5,882 nt of DNA from an uncultured Bacilli bacterium (GTDB taxonomy: Bacteria > Bacillota_I > Bacilli_A > RFN20 > CAG-826). Below, in pieces: positions 4,983 through 5,882 of this stretch (positions within the stretch are counted from its first letter, which is position 1; each line of letters begins with the position of its first letter). The notes beneath the pieces were generated by a model. That model saw only the letters and a list, made by a program, of their open reading frames with translations, was not told the DNA's origin and did no database searches. The DNA lies in assembly GCA_934162685.1 (NCBI GenBank), contig CAKPJO010000100.1, positions 1 to 5,882 of the forward strand, given 5' to 3'. Position numbers and translations under genes: made by a program.

Positions 4983-5305
4983 TTCTTACAAAAGATTTTA
5001 AATTAGATTTTATATATATTTATACTTATATTCTAATGTATTACTTGTACCTGAAATTGTCAAAGAATTAGCTAATAGAGTTTCAGAACAAATAGAGATA
5101 TTAGATAAAATGCGTAATAGATTTCCACTTGTAGAAAAAGAGCCTTGGCATAGTAGAGGATTCAGAAAACTTTTTGTTGATAATTATGTCATTTTTTATT
5201 GTGCAAATGCTCAAACTAGCGAAGTCGTTCTCCTTCATGTTTTTTTATAGCAGACGTGATATAGGTAACTCATTAAAGAACAAAAAATCTACAAGTATAA
5301 AATAA
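4972..5305 (+). pseudogene. RelE/ParE-family toxin, inactivated by three frameshifts
   Basis: Joining three frames gives a protein of about 110 residues with toxin features: M-K-I-V-L-T-K-D-F-K-L-D-F at the start, an E-I-V-K-E-L-A helix, R-G-F-R-K-L-F-V-D-N-Y-V-I-F-Y in the core, and H-V-F-Y-S-R-R-D-I near the end. The breaks are one extra A in the run at 4975-4979, one missing T at about 5030-5032 (ATT then TCT), and one extra T in the run at 5240-5246, which brings a TAG at 5248. The ATG at 4972 would overlap the antitoxin stop, the usual antitoxin-toxin arrangement. The longest intact part (about 5032-5250) lacks both ends, so an active toxin is unlikely. Sequencing error in homopolymers is an alternative, but all neighbouring genes are intact. 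Whether the target was ribosomal mRNA or gyrase cannot be decided. Confidence 0.8.
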
Positions 5306-5329
5306 ATTTATTTTCATAAAAACATATTA

Positions 5330-5839
5330 TTAAAAATTATCTTTTTCGAATTTTTTTCGATCAAAAACTGCACGCTCTTTATAAACCACTATTGGAATCA
5401 ATTCTAATTTTTTTAGTTTGTCATAAACTTTGTTACTTACTTGTTCTTCGCTTTCCGCTAAATCACCAAAATCATCAGTATATTCAAATTTCAAGTTATA
5501 AATAATGTAATGCGATACCGCACCATTATGATTCTCTGTAACTTCAGTTTCTGTTAAATCAAGTATTCTTCCAGATTCTTGGTGACCTTTTTTTAAAACT
5601 TCTAGTGACTTCTTTCCATCGATTACCATTTTAACGCCATTAACAATAAAATAAATAGATGCACAAATAATCACTCCCGCAATAAAGCACATAAAGATAC
5701 TTCCGCCCATTTCATCTTTATCCCATGAGCCTATTGTTGAACTTAAGATAATGGAAGCAATAATTATAGCCATAGTAGCAACGCAAATTCTAATAATACC
5801 ACCAGTCATTGTTCCACGATTAAACTTTTTTCTTTCCAT
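5330..5839 (-). CDS. Two-helix membrane protein of unknown function (DUF3592-like)
   Basis: The protein has 169 residues from the ATG at 5839. The start is chosen because AAGGAG (5852-5847) lies 7 bases upstream. The frame stays open to 5875 but that extension would bury the ribosome site. Two hydrophobic helices (about 13-34 and 46-67) are joined by a short polar loop containing W-D-K-D-E. A basic stretch and then a soluble C-terminal domain (about 80-169) follow. That domain alternates beta-rich segments: G-R-I-L-D-L-T, Y-I-I-Y-N-L-K-F-E-Y with a following D-x-x-G-D, and I-P-I-V-V-Y. This order, especially Y...F-x-Y-x-D-x-x-G and the late V-V-Y, resembles the DUF3592 group of small bacterial membrane proteins, whose role is unknown. 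No functional residue can be named. It converges on the toxin remnant. Confidence 0.75.
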   Translation of the reverse strand: MERKKFNRGTMTGGIIRICVATMAIIIASIILSSTIGSWDKDEMGGSIFMCFIAGVIICASIYFIVNGVKMVIDGKKSLEVLKKGHQESGRILDLTETEVTENHNGAVSHYIIYNLKFEYTDDFGDLAESEEQVSNKVYDKLKKLELIPIVVYKERAVFDRKKFEKDNF

Positions 5840-5846
5840 TGTTTTT

Positions 5847-5852
5847 CTCCTT
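5847..5852 (-). promoter_or_regulatory. Ribosome binding site deciding the membrane-protein start
   Basis: The minus strand reads AAGGAG, 7 bases before the ATG at 5839. Its presence inside the longer open frame argues against a start at 5875. Confidence 0.75.
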
Positions 5853-5882
5853 GAAATGTGAGTTTTTTTAATCATCTAATAC

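Noticed and set aside
5840..5875. Start at 5875 for the membrane protein
   Set aside because: The extra 12 residues are encoded over the clear AAGGAG ribosome site that serves the ATG at 5839.

Overview
The window is strongly AT-rich, with A/T-ending codons, purine-rich Shine-Dalgarno sites (AGGAGG, AAGGAG), some TTG starts and TAA/TAG stops only. Tryptophan is read as TGG throughout. This points to a low-GC member of the Bacillota (Bacilli, Erysipelotrichia or a related gut lineage). I cannot name the species. The gene content is accessory: redox and stress response, a toxin-antitoxin remnant, and a regulator-ATPase.

Left block (1-1386, minus strand). A NAD(P)-binding oxidoreductase (631-1260), an HxlR-family regulator (246-569) and the first 78 codons of a protein that looks like a macrodomain ADP-ribosyl hydrolase (236 to the left edge) lie head to tail. 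The last two are 9 bp apart. A nested palindrome at the presumed -35 of the oxidoreductase promoter, and a second inverted repeat around the presumed hxlR promoter, look like operators for the HxlR protein. The block reads as a small electrophile/redox-responsive operon that continues beyond the window.

Middle (1387-2662). A 300-bp gene-poor stretch holds several palindromes. It is followed by a plus-strand alpha/beta hydrolase with an N-terminal membrane anchor and a complete Ser-Asp-His set.

Centre right (2672-4658). A minus-strand 577-residue protein converges on the hydrolase. It joins an N-terminal XRE-type helix-turn-helix to an AAA_14/DUF4143-like ATPase and a C-terminal D...ExK nuclease-like motif. 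Four copies of a TGCAAAA-type repeat, spaced exactly 10 bp, run upstream from its presumed -35. They could be a multi-site operator or phased A-tracts that bend the DNA. This is the most unusual signal in the window.

Right (4659-5839). Divergent from the ATPase is a RelB/DinJ-type antitoxin. Its RelE/ParE-type toxin partner is still recognisable but carries three single-base frameshifts, so the antitoxin looks orphaned. The window ends with a minus-strand two-helix membrane protein resembling the DUF3592 group.

No RNA genes, insertion sequences, CRISPR arrays or convincing intrinsic terminators were seen.
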